The notes: a model not told the origin generated them from the sequence alone. Counted from the stretch's first letter, positions 1 to 14,852 are shown. The stretch: 64,000 nucleotides of DNA from Macropodus opercularis (GCA_030770545.1 JAUCMP010000026.1:7729001-7793000); one strand, 5' to 3'. Numbers and translations are program-made.

Positions 1-525
1 CAAGCAGGTGGGTTGTTTTTACAGCTTTTTTAAAGTCGGTGTTACCTCGTTGCTAAATGCGTCCATGTAAGTTTGTTAAATTGTAATTTTTCCCGGGAGT
101 GACGTGACTAGTTGCGCCATGTATTATCTGCTTCTGTTCGTCCTAATCATGATTTAATCGACACCCCGGCAGCAGTGACGTGACTAAACCAGGCGTTCCA
201 CCGTGACGATGAGAAATGTGCACCGCCAGTCACAGGTGTCACATTATTTTCCTGCCTCCTCCGGCTCCCTGCTGAGGCAGCTGAGGGCTGCGCCGCATCT
301 GTGCAGAGGCTGAGTCAGCGTATTGAATCGCGCTGTGATGAAACGCGCACATGCTTTAATAGTTAGCCCACAGTATTTGGTATATTCACTTGGTTTGATG
401 TAGTGATGTAACGTATGAATATGTTTTATTATGAAAGCGTAAAAATGTCAGTTTATTACTTTTACAATAGTCGTGATCTACATCTGATTTTAAACTTTCT
501 CATCTGTGTCTTTTTTTCCCCACAG

Positions 526-3500
526 GATCTGAAGAAGCCTTTTGACAAAGCATGGAAGGACTATGAAACTAAAGTGTAAGAAATTAGTAATTTCTCTCAT
601 TTTTTTGTTTCCTATGAGCACAACCAAGCATATTATGCTTTCTTTACTACATTTAAGTTCAAACTGTGCAATACTGTGACGTAATGCTGGTAGAGTTTAG
701 TGTTAAGAAGTCACCGCTGTGTTAGACGAACGGTGTTGCCATGTCTCTGTCTGACTTCTCTCGGCTAACCCACGTTAACCTCCTCTTGCTTTACCTGCCA
801 TCTCATCCCTGATAACGTGAATAACCCTCACCGTCACCGTCCCTCATCTACACTGATGCATGCAGAGAACACGCTCTTCTTCATAGCACTGTCATATATT
901 TTTCAAGCTGCAAAGGACATTCTTTACTGAAAGGGTAATGCAACTCCTCTCCAAGCCGTTTTGATCGGACAATGCAGACTTTGTACTGACATCAAGAGTT
1001 CAGCCGGTTGCGATGCGACTGTTCCTCTCAGTTCCAGCTTCTTCTCATGATTTGACTCTATTGATGGAAAGCTGAGGCCATTAATAAAGTCCAGTTTTCT
1101 GCCTCAATGGCAAACCACCCAAACCTTGCTTAACTTCTGGTCGCCTCTGATCTCTCTGTTGTCTGCCGTCAAAAGAATAAACATATTCACGGACACACAG
1201 AGAGATTTTTTTTCTTTCTTATAAACAACATTAATTTCCCTAATTTGAGTTCCAAGCTTTTTGTCTCCACCAGCATCCAGAGTTTGAATTCTGTTTGAGG
1301 CTCATCTCACTTTAAATACTGTTAATTCAGGAAGAAGCTCTCAAGTTCAATGTTATTTGCCCCAAGGTTTAAGTGTAAAACCCCCAAAATCCTCTTGAAT
1401 ACGAATAGGTCAAGGAGCTCTTTACCTTTAGTTACTGTTTGATGACTCTTCCTGAGCTGACAGTCCTGAAAGTGAGTGGATTGTCTGCCTCGTCATTGGT
1501 TGAACAGCTGTGTGGCGGGCGGCCAGGCTGACATGTATCTCTCTATTAGTCACAGCCCTGATTGCACTGTAATGCTGTCATGTGCTGACAAAGACCAACA
1601 CTCCCAGCGAAATAAAATCTGGCACGGTTACACAAGCCAAGTAGCAACTTTATGACCAGAACTTACGGCTGCGTTTATCCCTCGCCTTGTTTTACGGCCA
1701 GGTTGAAAGTGGTAAAAGCACATGGCTTCCTCTTCTCCTTATTTGAACAAGAATTAAGGAACAGACTTTTAACAGTGTTTAAAATGTCTTTTTGTTTTCC
1801 AGCTTCATGTCAAAGTTAGCATTTGTACACAGAAAAAGGCTACAATAAAAAAAACCTTGAACGTGCTAGAATTTATTTAAACTGTTTACGTCCATCTTGA
1901 CATACTCCCTTAATCTTATTTATTTTTGTGTATGTATGCCTTTAGTTGTAACCAGCTGCCCGTCAGTTTCATAGCACAGCTGAGCAGAGACAGTGATGTT
2001 GTGTTTTCATACACAAAAAACCACACTGGATGACTCTCTCAAGCCACAAGCAGTCACTGCATCCGACACAACCCAACACACAACTGCTGCATCCTTTTTG
2101 TAGAGGATATGCTGTCAGAAAAACAAACCCAGCATATGGAAAACAATGCCCTGTTGCATGGATCGGTTCCCGCCTCCTGTCTGGTGTGTTTTCCTGATTG
2201 CCTGTGGGAGATACTGTATGCTGGGTTGTTAATGTTTTGTGAAAAACCAGCCCTGAACACAAGCGTTGACAACCTCCACAACCACAAACTGCCTCACACC
2301 AATTCAGATCAGGATTCAGATGTTTCTCTTGATTCCTGAGCCTGTGATTGGTTTCTTTTAGCTTAGTTATCCGATATATCGGGGATCAGTCCCTGTGGGG
2401 GGAAGCCCTCCCTTCATATTAGTTTGGAAATCTGCACACTGCTGGGGTTGGGCTGCCATCTTGCCTCTATGTAAGAGAAGCAGGGCTGATTTGACACAAA
2501 AGTGTTTTTAGTGCTGACGTGGGAGGGCTGTGTTGCCGTTTGACATCTGTAATGTTACTTCTCGACAGCACCAAGATCGAGAAGGAGAAGAAGGAGCATG
2601 CAAGGCAGCATGGGATGATCAGGACAGAAATCAGCGGGGCGGAAATCGCCGAAGAGATGGAGAAGGAGAGGAGATTCTTCCAGCTCCAGATGTGTGAGGT
2701 TAGTCAGAATACTGATTAGGTTCCAATCCAAAATAAGCTCACTTGGCGTTAACAATTCTGCCCTTGTCAAACGTCGGTCAAGTCTGCTGCATACAAATCG
2801 AACGTTACATTTAGATTTACCATTTCTGATGTTCTCCTCTAATGAAGCTTTACTTTGAAGCGCGTGTGCATATGTGAGATGAAAGCGACGTATATGCTCA
2901 GCAGAAGTTGACTTTCCCCTCTGGCTGAACCGCAGCTGACAGGATCTGTGTTGAATGTTGTTTACAGTATCTCCTCAAAGTCAATGAGATCAAAATCAAG
3001 AAAGGCGTGGACCTGCTGCAGAACCTCATCAAGTACTTCCACGCTCAGTGCAAGTAAGACATGCACACAGTGAAATGCTAAAGCCATCAAGCTGTAATGT
3101 TCACATTAAAGTCTTCACAAGATACAGATTTGTTTGCTGGCTTTTGTTAGTAGACACAAACGTGCTTCTTCAGTTTCTTTCAGGACGGTCTGAAAGCTGT
3201 GGACAACCTGAAGCCGTCCATAGAGAAACTAGCCACCGATCTGCACGCGGTGAGCTCTCCTGAGGCTTTTTTTTTCTTCTTCTTCCTGTCCGCCTCCTTT
3301 TGATTTATACGTTACATGTGTTTTGTTCTTTGACAGATAAAGCAGGTGCAGGATGAGGAGAGGAAGCAGCTGACTCAGTTACGAGATGTCCTCAAGTCAG
3401 CGCTCCAGGTGGAGCAGAAGGAGGTAACGCACACACAGCGACTGGGCGCTTAGTCGTTCTTAAAGATAAAATGGAGGGTGTTTTACCAGTTCAGCCCCGT

Positions 3501-6500
3501 GTTTACTGATGCTATTCATTGTGCTGCAAAACCTCATGGTCTCACCTGCAGAATGTTTTCTTCTCTCCTCCACTGCCTCCGTCTTTTGTGAAACAAGTCT
3601 AGGAGAGTAAGTGGAATTCTCGACAGAAGCTTTGTTCTTGTTTCCATTGTGGTGTCGTGTCAACTTAAGAGCTTGATCAGCAGCAGATCGTTTGTGTGTT
3701 GGTTCACGTATGTCATTGCCATAATGACCACATCATCATTCAATTCAAATCAATGCAGTCCTTCAGCAGGTGCCTTTTTATTTCTGGACAGAAAGCTTCA
3801 TAGAAGAACATCACCTTTGTAGTTATTGGCACAAATGAGGAATTTATGTATTATGTTATGGACCTGCAGCATTAAAACTGCATGTTCCAGTAGTTTTATT
3901 TTGGCTTTTAGATCAGAGCACTTTGACACGTCATGAATTTGGATGCGTCATTCTGCGCTTGTGTGTCGTCCCCTCAGGATTCACAGGCGCGGCAGAGCAC
4001 CACCTACAGTCTGCACCAGCCACAGGGGAACAAGGAGCACGGCACAGAGCGCAGTGGGTACCTCTACAAGAAAAGCGATGGGTGAGTAAAAAAAAAAAAG
4101 TCAAATGTTTTTATTGATGAATATGCTAATAATACGTTACAGAATAGCTAATATTACTCCCGCGGTGCTTGAGATGACATCTTAGCAACACAATAAACAC
4201 GCTGTCTTCGTCCTGTTGCAGATTGAGGAAAGTTTGGCAGAAGAGAAAGTGCACAGCGAAGAACGGATATCTCACGATCTCACACGGCACAGTAAGCACT
4301 GACACCACAACATGACAGGTCTCTGATTAAAAACATGCGTTTTAATTGTTCATTCCCATATAAAGATTGTTCATCTCGCAGATGTTTCATTCGGCCCCGG
4401 CTGCAGCCAGATATGGTTCAACACGTCTCTGACTCTGTTGCTGTTTTTGTCCACCCTCCCTCTCTCTGCACTTCCTCTCTTTCTCTCCGACAGGCTAATC
4501 GACCACCAGCTAAACTCAACCTGCTCACCTGCCAGGTGAAACACAATCCCGAGGAGAAGAGGAGTTTTGATCTCATATCACGTACGTCTTCTCATTTTAG
4601 TCTTTCGCCTCCACTGACCACGTTCGTTCATTTTTTCTTTTTTCAATTAGGGGCTGTTGTACTCGAATGCCTCGTTTTATTTCGCTCCACTCTTGGAGGA
4701 GGCAACGGGCTTGAATTCACATTTAAGCATCCATGTAGAGGAAGATTTGGGATGTCCCCTAAAATTTATTAATGTTACCAATAACAGGAAATAAGAATAA
4801 ATATATATAATAATAATAATAGATAAGTAAATAGAAAAAGGAGAACAAGCCTGCAATTAATATCACAGGTTACAGTCACTTAAGGTGTGGCCTGTTCTTC
4901 CACACATAACTGAAACTGCTGTTGAGTTGAAGATGTTAAGCTTCAGTCCCTGGAGACGCAACATAATTTAAATTGCTTTGGGTCCTAAAAATAGTTCTCT
5001 CTCTCTCTGGTTATTTCACATCTGAAGCCAGAAACAAAAGCTCAGAGGCGTTTTCTTATTGTCTTGTGCTCAGCAGTTCACCCACAGTCTAACCTGTCTG
5101 TGAGTCACTTGAATGCCCTCCGGAGGGTTTTTTTGTCATTCGTTTCTTCTTTGTTACAGATGACAGAACGTATCACTTCCAGGCTGAGGACGACCAGGAC
5201 TGTCAGATGTAAGTGTCCTTTTGTTTGTGTGTTTCTTGTTTATCACCTCCACCACTTTCCCACACACTTCCTACTTTGCAGACTCTTGGGTTTGTCTTGA
5301 TGCTCCACCTCCTGCCTGTTTACTGCCTTTTATTCCAGTCCTACTCTTTATCTGCCTGTTCCCAATTCCTACCTCCCAACCCACTTTCCTCCTCCTCATA
5401 CATCTTCTCCTTCTCTGTCATTATTCACATTTCTGTCTGCCTGACTCACGTCTCCTCTGCGCCCCTCCTGTCTCCTGTCCTCCAGCTGGATCTCTGTGCT
5501 ACAGAACAGCAAGGAGGAGGCGCTAAATCAGGCCTTCAAAGGGGACCAGCATGTCGGGGAGAACAACATCGTGCAGGAGCTGACCAAGGCCATCCTCGGA
5601 GAGGTCAAGAGGATGACGGGGAACGACGTGTGCTGTGACTGTGGAGCCCCAAGTGAGTTTGAAGGATAGATGGGAGTTTGTCACCTTACTGAAAAAAATA
5701 ACGGAATCATTTAATTTTATGTGCCAATACCAAATAGCATAAAAAAACTAATCACATATTAATAATTATTGCAGACATTTCTAAAGCCAACCATAATTTT
5801 TCTACCCCCTTTGGTAGCAGGCAATATGATTATATGATCCTATGCAGTACCATAAATAATTTTCTGTTTGGAGAATAGAAGGTCGGTGCTAAAGAATCTG
5901 TGCTATCCTTTGGGAAAGTGATAGCAGTGATTTATATATGTTAGGGTATGTAAATCACTAACTGGGGTTTTGCGTGTTATATGAGCTAGACATTCAAAAC
6001 CACAGTTATGCTCTTCTACATTTGTGATTTAGCTCAGACTGGTTTCAGCGTTTTACAGTTTTTCAGAACGGCTCTAGTCCTTTGAAAAGTCTCCCTACAG
6101 ACGCACGCCCTCATACTTATACTAGAGTCGGAGCATCAGGTCTGGACTTGGCTAAACTGGCTAAATCTTGGTCACTTTCCTCTGACATTGTGTGCTGCAA
6201 AATACTTTACTTTTGCTTTACTTCACAGGGATACCAGGTCACTCACAATTTTTACATCATTTCCATTTTGTTTCCCCTCTGTCTCCCAGACCCGACGTGG
6301 CTGTCCACCAATTTGGGCATTCTCACCTGCATTGAATGCTCAGGCATCCACAGGGAGCTTGGAGTGCACTACTCCAGGATCCAGTCGCTCACTCTGGATG
6401 TGCTCAGTACCTCAGAGCTCTTGGTAAGAAATAAAAATAAATCCAGAAACTACACGTTTAAAACGTGGGGAACAGTAACGAGGGCAGAGAGAGTAAATCA

Positions 6501-9500
6501 AGACAGTGGCAGAAATAGTGCAGAAGAAAAGACAATATCGTTTGGCCTCATTCTCCTCCTCTCAAAGACTTGTTTGGCTTTTCTAAGCAGTGTTTGGTGG
6601 AGAGATTTACTGCCTTTGGGACAGTGTGGATAAAATGCTTCCAGTCCTTGGTGTTAAGACGCCAGTCATGTCAGCCACAGTCAGACGGGCGTTGTGCAGC
6701 CCGTAAGGCTCCACGCACTCTGTTTAGTCTATGCCGCGTCCTGACGGAGGTGTGAGCTGAACTGATTGGATTCAAATTAATGGATGCGGTGCAGAAAATG
6801 GGATGTAACTAGTTTTAATTTGTGTGCGTGTGCTCCACAGCTGGCCAAGAATGTGGGGAATGCAGGCTTTAATGAAATCATGGAGGCTTGCTTAAGTGCT
6901 GAAAATGTGGTGAAACCCAACCCAGCGAGTGACATGTAAGTCACCCCTGCACTTCTGTCCACCGCCTCATCTCACCTTATCCTTTCCAACACGTTTCCTG
7001 CCTGAATAGTTGTATTTGTATTAATAACGATGTGTTGATGACTGTCCTAGTTCTTTTGATACGTAGTCACACACAATCGCATAAAAAGCCATAAGTGAGT
7101 GTGTGCGTGTCCTCGCTCCTTGTACCAGGCAGGCGAGGAAAGACTTCATCACAGCCAAGTACACAGAGAAGCGTTTTGCCAGGAAGAAATGTTCTGACGT
7201 GACGTCGCGGCTCCACACGCTCTGCGACGCAGTGAAGGCTCGAGACATATTCTCTCTCATCCAGGTCTACGCCGAGGGAGTTGACCTCATGGAGCCCATA
7301 CCTCTGGCCAATGGACACGTCAGTACTCAAAATCTGAAACCCCAAAACTTTATTCAGCGGTTTTTCTACAAGGCATTAGATTTACTGCTGCATTTTTTTC
7401 TCCTGCTTATATTCCCAGAGGACATTATGCAAATGTCTTGCATTGTTTTCTTTTTCAGGAACAGGGGGAGACAGCCCTTCATCTCGCTGTCAGACTGGTG
7501 GACAGAACGTCTCTTCACATTGTTGACTTTCTCACACAGAACAGGTAAGCAGAGAAATACGAAATGTCCCAGGGACTGTCAATCTGAACGTTCACCGCAA
7601 CATCCGTCCTCCAGATGAGAGGCCAAGGCTTCGTTTTTGCCTCTGGTGTTGGGATTTAAAGCTTTCCCGTCTTTTTGTCAGCTTGAATTTGGACAAGCAG
7701 ACAGCCAAAGGCAGCACAGCGCTACACTACTGCTGCCTCACCGACAACAGCGAGTGTCTGAAACTGCTGCTGAGGGGAAAGGCCTCCATAGAGATCGGTA
7801 AGGAGACCCACCAGCAGCGGCATTCACTGTGCACACTTCGTCTCTTATTTCTGATCATTTACACAAACGCACAAGTCCTGTAGGCAAAGTCTTCCAGTTT
7901 GTTTCCCAGAGTTTGTTTTATCACAACAATTTTTCTTTTCCGCCGTGGCATCGGCAGCGCAGCCAGATAATGAACACAGAGAGGAGGCGTGTGGGAAACG
8001 GTCTAATTACACATTTCTCATGTCACAGGGAAGCAAGATTGTGTGTTTGTGCTCATGTGACATGTGTGTACAAGGGTGATTATGTATGTTTGTGTTGGTG
8101 CTCCTTCCAGCTAACGAAGCCGGGGAGACGCCGCTAGACATCGCTCGGAGGCTCAAACACCTGCAGTGTGAAGAGCTGGTGAGTTTGCAGTGTCCAAACC
8201 AGGCATGTGACATGTGCCAACATATCACGTCCTGAAGCTTTCATTCATTTGCATTTGTATATGTGTGTGTATTTGCGTGTAGCTGAACCAAGCACTAGCA
8301 GGGAAATTCAATGCCCACGTCCACGTTGAGTATGAATGGTGTCTGCAGCATGAAGACTTGGACGAGAGTGACGAAGATCTGGATGAGAAGGTATTTACCA
8401 TATGGGGGTTTTAGGATGAACCTGGAAGAGGAGATGCATATTCTGCCTTTGAGCCACTCTGACCCTGTGCTGCACCTCCAGCCAAGCCCTCACCGCAGAG
8501 ACGAGCGTCCAGTCAGCTGTTATGCCCCGAACAGTAACTCCCACCTCCAGTCCAACCTGGGCTCCGGAGGCCGAGACGCCGGCGTCCTCTCCAAGGACAA
8601 ACCGCGGGCTTACGTGCCCAACCTGGTCAACAACGAGACGTACGGCACCATCCTCAACACCAACCCGCCTCCGTCAGCCAGCGTGTCTGCTCCCCCTCTG
8701 CCTCCCAGGAACCTGGGTAAGTTCAGTAGTGTCACACAGGATGGTGATCATTTGATAGTTACCAGATAGATGTTGGATGTTAATTACCTTCCTAATAAAC
8801 ATGACACCATTTGACCTTGTTTGGAACTTTCTGAAATATGCAGTAGAGAAACCACCTCCTTTAGATCCAGTTTCTGGAGATACAATCTCCATCTCTGGTT
8901 TCCAAGGCCCTAATGGTAATTGCTGTGTCGCTCAGAGTGACATTTTGACCTGGTTTAATACCACAGATGTCTCTGGGTACTGAAGCAGGCAAAAGCCTCA
9001 TTGCAGACAGATGGATGGGCTGCTGTTCCAGAAAGTTTGTTGACCTCTCCGTCAGGGGAAGCCGACCTGTAAATTCTAATGGTCTCGTATCTATGGGGAG
9101 GATTTTTATTCATTTGGCAAAGTGGTTTGGCATGACAAACTCGATTTAGGTGAGGAGACCTTATTTGATGTAAAAATCTTTACTGATGGTCTGTTTATGT
9201 GCTGTTGTCGTAGGTCTCTGGGCAGACGGACGTTGGTCAAGTTCACCAGCATTCTTTAATAACATTAGTAATTAAATGGAGTGCTGCCAGCCAATAGTGT
9301 TGCCCACCTCACCTCTCTACAGCTTCCCCCCCGAGCCTTCCACATTCTGCACATTCCCTCTCCCCATGAACTGTCGCTCTCAATTACACTCGATTGGAAG
9401 GGACTTTAAAGGCCGGCGCCTGTTCTGGCCAAGTGCAGCACATTCTTTCTCTTCTCCCCGTTAATGATCTTCTCCTCCGCCTCTCTCTCAGTCCAGATAT

Positions 9501-12427
9501 CCAGCCTGGGAGGGATCAGCCAGTCCTCAGCGTCCAGCAGCTGGAAGCCTGGTTCTTTAGACCTGGCTGGCCGACAGAGGTCGTCCTCAGACCCCCCCAA
9601 CATGCACCCTCCTGTCCCCCCCATGAGACTCACCTCAACCGGAGGTATGGATATCGACCTGCCTCTAGGCAACAGATGCTTTGTGATGCGAAAAGAGAAA
9701 AATAAGTTCAGTTTGGAGAAACTCAAGCCAACTGATTTGCGTTACCGTGCTCCCTAGGTCTGGTTCCTCCGTCTGTGGCGAAGATGGAAGCTATGAGCAT
9801 ACAGTCCAAGTTGGGTCAGGGACCACCAGGATCCCGAGCAGCACCACCAAAATCTCCTCCAGGGTAAGAAAATCAAGTCACACTTACACATGTTCACACC
9901 TAGAGGTGAGATCGTTGTTACTGAAACCTTTTTTATTCATAAGGTTTATAATTCTGCCTGTACAGTGAAGAACATTATGCGCTTCCCTGGGGGTGCGTCT
10001 TGTAATGTGCTGTTTGTTTCCTGTAAGGATGCTGCTGTTTAGCTGCTTCGTTAGCTTCCAGGCGAAGCTCTGCGTCGAACCAGACAAGCAATAACTCTCT
10101 ACAGTCGCCCTTTTGTCTTTTTACCTCCCTCTGGGCTGTAATTAATCATCGGCGGAGAACCGTGCGTGTTCATGACTAGAACTTTGCTGATGAGAGTCAA
10201 GTTTCCGCATTGTGCTTTTGTGTTTTAGCAACGATAAAAGCTTCAGCAGAGGACCCCTGAATCGCACAGAGTCTACCGAGAGACCAGGTGAGTAAACAGA
10301 TAAGGCGACGTCGATTCTCATTTAATCTGCGAGGCTGCAGTGTTCAGAAGGGTTCACACAAGTTGTTTTACTGTCCGTCAGATCCTGTTTTTTGTGTGGA
10401 AATGTGGAAAGTTTTGTTGTCATTGTGATAGAATTTCCTCTTCCTGTTCCAGCTAAGGAAGTGCCAGGATGCCCCCACAACTCCATAGGTCAGTCTCTCC
10501 CTCCAGCCCCCATGCCGAGGAAGGCCTACCCAGTGAGTCCTGTATTCTTCTGATTATCATCTACAGCAAAACGCTCGTTTGTTAACACACTTTGATTATC
10601 GGCAGTTATGACTTTTAAGCCCACAGTTGCAAAAATGCTGTTAATATTTCCTTTGTGTTGTCAGTGGAGAATGTCGGAATTAAACAATTACTTGTTTACA
10701 ATTAAAAAATCGAATTTAACGCCATTTCTATAATGCATTCACTTGTTTAAATGTATATGTATACACAAAGCAGTGCAAGAGCTAAGTCCACTGTTTGCCT
10801 TTTTTTCCCAATAACAAAAATAACTATCAGCGTAATATAAACAGGAAATAAGAAAAAGGTGGTGACACTGAGAAGGAAGAACAAGTATTTTTATCTTTAA
10901 TTCACGTCACGCTGTCCTTTCCTCATTTTTATCTCTGTCTTTACTTTCGGTCTCTTCTGCAGACACATACTAAAACCAGTTTGTGTTTGTGGCTGTTTCA
11001 GAAGCAGAGGCCAAAGCGAGTCAAAGCCATCTACAACTGTGTAGCTGACAACCCGGATGAACTGACCTTCTCCGAGGGCGAGGTGATCGTGGTGGATGGA
11101 GAGGAGGACCAGGAGTGGTGGGTCAGTATCCCTCGTGCTGTTTGAGACTTGAATACGAGCTCAGATTGAAACACAAAACACTCCCAGTTCAACTTATTTC
11201 CCACTCTGGTCTCATTTTCTCCAAGTGGATGTCAATGTGCTCCGTAACCATGGTGGCTGAGAGCCATGAGCTCACTCTGGCTGACACCTCCTCTCCCCCT
11301 CCTCCTCGTCTTCACTATCCTCCTCCTCTTTTTCCGCCCGCTGTTTCTTCCTCTGTGGAGCCCCTTGTGTGAGCGCTGACCAGCTGCAACTTGTTTTCCT
11401 CTGAGCCACCTCTGCAGATATGACCGTATTTAGTCATTCCCTCGCTGTGTCCCTTAGTGGATGTCTGTGGAGGTCACCGCCGTGTTTTACTGTTGCCTCA
11501 TCTCGATACTACAGATAAGAGCAATGAGGCATCGCACACACGGGAGGAGATCAGCTGTGGGAGTCGTCACCTGGAAGTTCATTTTAGCTAGAAATGACTC
11601 ACTTTGAATTTTCACAGCATGTGCTTTGTTTGTGGAAACTGTAACTTCTCTCATGTGGAATTAATTCAGACTTCTCTTCTTTTCTGCCTGTCACTTTAGC
11701 CTTGTTTACTTTAAACACTGTTGGAGCAGAAACGTGTCATAGCTTTTTATTTTTAGGTATAGAAGACATTTAAAATGACTTAAATGGGGATAATAAGTTC
11801 TGTCTTCCTTATCAACACAGGTAATATGTAGAGAAGTTTAAATGTGTTCCTGAGATGTTTGTTGTGATGTAGCCTACTACACTAGGTTTAGTATTAAAAT
11901 GGATGTTGGCATCGATTGATTGAGTTTTGATTAATTCAATGCCCCTTTCTTAATTTAGCTTTTATCCACAAACACTGACGTTGTGAATAAAAGCAAATTG
12001 CAGCAAATTTAAATTTAAAATAGAAGCACTTTTCAGAATTTATCTGTAAACTGCTTTTGCAAATGCAATGATGTAGATAGAAATAACATAAAACGCATAA
12101 ATACAGCAAAACATAGCTTTTTGATGTTAACATTAACTCTGGGGTTTCAAGACTCAATATTGGGTCATACAGTTGTGTCAGGTGTGTTTTGGTGGTGTTT
12201 TAGTGTGTGCGCACTTTAGATCTATTTATTTAGTTAAACCAGTCAAATACGTGTTATTTGTTCCCTTAAAGAAGTTCTTGAGGCTCAAACATCCTGTTTA
12301 GCGTGTGTGAGGTTTTCGGGCTCTGACCTTGCCTCTGTCTTCTCCTTTACAGCTGGGACACATCGAAGGAGACCCTCTGAGAAGAGGAGCCTTCCCAGTT
12401 ACATTTGTGCACTTCATCGTTGACTGA
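526..12427 (+). CDS. asap2: ASAP2 Arf GTPase-activating protein (5' partial)
   Basis: Arf-GAP scaffold that stimulates GTP hydrolysis on Arf and links membranes to focal-adhesion and Src-family signalling. The 24 exons seen are 526-575, 2569-2698, 2968-3053, 3174-3249, 3337-3423, 3978-4081, 4222-4291, 4494-4581, 5160-5208, 5486-5652, 6290-6423, 6841-6935, 7129-7318, 7459-7544, 7682-7797, 8111-8178, 8283-8390, 8482-8716, 9492-9644, 9758-9863, 10229-10287, 10453-10532, 11002-11121 and 12353-12427. They join in one frame to 843 residues plus TGA. Order: end of the BAR domain, PH (about 163-265), ArfGAP with zinc finger CX2CX16CX2C (C296, C299, C316, C319) and arginine finger R324 in GIHRELG, ankyrin repeats (about 443-533), a Ser/Pro-rich linker containing APPLPPRN, and a C-terminal SH3 (about 780-843) with YNCVADNPDELTFSEGE. 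The SH3 wording and the synteny favour ASAP2 over ASAP1. The N-terminal part, roughly 120-130 residues in the family, lies left of the window. Confidence 0.95.
576..2568 (+). other. asap2: large asap2 intron
   Basis: This 2.0 kb intron lies between two exons encoding the BAR domain. It begins with a GTAAG donor and ends with a CTCGACAG acceptor. I see no gene inside; open frames around 1969-2339 on both strands overlap each other and resemble no family. The stretch 1-525 upstream is also intronic. The first seven bases could be the tail of the preceding exon, because a GT follows them, but this is too short to support. Confidence 0.85.
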
Positions 12428-14050
12428 AAGCTCTTCCCAGTCTGCAGCTTCCCTCCTTCACCGGTTTGTCTGCCAGCCAGAAAAACTACCATCGTCTCCC
12501 ATGTTATGCGTCAACAATAATCACCATCGTATCCTGGCATCACGAAAGAGCTCGTTGAAATGTCATTGCTGTGTCGCCAGGTTTAGCTGCAAGTTGTGCC
12601 AGAAAGCCTGGAAGTCAGCGAGGACCTGATGCTTTCTCTTAATATTCCTGACAAAGACTTAAAATTTAAAAGGAAAAGAAAAGGATGATTGTAGGGAATG
12701 ACCTCTCATAATAAATGCACTTTCCTTGTCTTTATCAACTTAAGACATGTGACAGAATGAAGGTTATATGCGCAGTATTCATTTCATCGGTTTTCTATTG
12801 AGCTGCATTGTAGGGTCAGTCCTTATAGAGTACGGAAAGGCTACAACGTCTTTCACCTTATTAACAACTGTGAATGTGAACGTAGTCTACATGCTTACAT
12901 TCCACCTTTTGCGCATGAGCTGCTAGGTGTAACTTTGACTGTCGTAGCCCTCCTGCAGGGAGGTTTGTCTTATGGTGCTAAGGTAACCCTGGAATATGCC
13001 ACAACCTGAACCCAAGCGATTCCTTATCCCTGTGTCAAGGACGGACTGGTATTGGAAGGGGGGATGCTGTGTGTGTGTGTGCGTGTGTATTTGTGTGTAT
13101 AGTAATACAGCTGCAGGTTAATGTCCGCTTACGTTATTTCAGGATAATATTCAAAACCATCACTTAAGTTCCCCCCCATACTTTTTTTTAAAAATAAAAA
13201 CATGACATTGAGTGGAGCTGCAGCAGACGGTAATTACCTTTCTGACACCTCCGGCTGTCTTCGCCTGTCATTTGCCTTAGTAGAGTAGGAGCAAGTGTGT
13301 GTGTGAGTGTATTACTTGTCCGTAGAGAATGAATAAATATTGCAGAGGGAAACGTGTGGTAACGCGATGCAAAGTGAGTTAGCTGTGACTTTATTTGCTT
13401 TGCCTTCTTCAAGCTTGACAGGTTGATTTGTTTCTGATCATTAAGGAGCCGGGTTGAGTCTCATCTTTGAGTCTTGCTCTACCCAACCAGACACGGAGGA
13501 GTGTCCTCCCACAACTAAAGCCTCCCATATCTGTATATTTCTAGGGTTACATCATGTAGAAAGATGAATTTATCTATAGCGTTGTGAAAAGAATATAAAT
13601 CAGACAATGTAATTAACTTTAGTCTTGGTTGCAGAGCAACTTTGTTTGTTCATAATGCTGATATTAAGGCATTTAACCGGAAACCAGAGCCTTCCATGTA
13701 TTTGTTAATGACTAGAAGAGGCATGTGAATCGTAGCTGATCCACTCTCTTCGTGTTTAACATTAACTCACTGGAATAATCTATTCATGTACATAGGTTTT
13801 TTTTTGTTGATATTTAAGTGTAACAACATTGGCAGTAAATGTCCTAATGCACTGTGGTGAAGAGCAGATACATGCTGGACCTGCGTGGGTGGTAAAATCA
13901 AATACACAAACGGCGAGAATAAAAATAAACTTTGTTTTCATTCACTGTCTGTGGATCACTGCATCAACTCTTAACTTTATTGTGCAAGTACATGGGAAAG
14001 TGAAACTGGAATAATAAAAATATGAAATAATAAAAGGCTTTGGTCTGTTT
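12428..14050 (+). other. asap2: asap2 3' UTR with clustered poly(A) signals
   Basis: Non-coding tail after the asap2 stop. It holds a short GT-rich tract near 13069-13090. AATAAA hexamers occur at 13918-13923, 13924-13929, 14013-14018 and 14029-14034, followed by T/GT-rich sequence from about 14040, so the transcript probably ends near 14050. The end point is inferred from the signals only. A TTTATT at 13976-13981 is the same hexamer on the minus strand, and could serve the convergent itgb1bp1 gene. Confidence 0.7.
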
Positions 14051-14852
14051 GTGATACATTGTTGCAAACAATTCTTCATTTACTTCTTTTCTGGCAGTAC
14101 ATTGTGTTTTTCGTAATGTTTCAGTTCTTTGCACACAGTTACAGTCACAGCTATGCTTTCAAACCACAAAAGCATGTGACGCAGCGAGAGCTCCATCTAA
14201 TGGGCGATAACTCAACATATATTCACTCAGGTTGAATCCCTCACACTGCAAAAATAGATTATTTTCTGTGGATGTAGGGATTCATGGTTAAAACAATTGT
14301 AACAGACACACTTGAAATTAATTTGTAAAGTATTGTAGTACCAGTACCTAAAACAACAATTAGCCTCTGACACGTACCTTTCAATCCAAGAGGAACCACT
14401 ACTGTACCAACGCAGAATCTCAGAAAGGAGCTGAGTGGTTTCCGCCTGAAGAGAACTAGGGTGTGTGCTCGTCATCAAGGCTGTGCACCGTGTGTAATCT
14501 CTCCCATGAATTAGCATTCGCTACCACAGCTGGTGGAGATGTACCGTTTTACATTAAACATGAACAGCACTGTGTCAGTGCAGCTGTTTCCCATCATCCC
14601 TTTTGCCATTTTGATTATGAAAGGCTAAAGGAAAATGTGAGGTAATCTTCCAGGGAAATGATTTGGGCAAATTCACAGCTGTCTCGACTGGGTAATAACG
14701 AGGTGGTGCCGGTACCTAATGCATTAAGGCAGGATTCAGCACAAGACCAAGTCCTGCAAATAACGTATGGTGAGGAAAATGGTTGCAATCTTTTTGGCAA
14801 TGACAGTTACTGGTGTTGGTTTTGCAGCTGACTTCTCGTCATGCCTCTGGCC
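14051..14852. other. asap2-itgb1bp1 convergent spacer
   Basis: Sequence between the probable asap2 3' end and the itgb1bp1 stop. It presumably contains the itgb1bp1 3' UTR, but I see no perfect minus-strand AATAAA until 13976-13981, so the end of that transcript is unclear. Small open frames here show no family resemblance. Confidence 0.55.

Noticed and set aside
1..7. possible end of an upstream asap2 exon at the window edge
   Set aside because: Seven bases before a weak GTGGGT are too few to support an exon.
8777..8983. possible alternative asap2 exon in the Pro-rich linker region
   Set aside because: The frame lacks good flanking splice sites and the encoded sequence does not resemble the ASAP linker.
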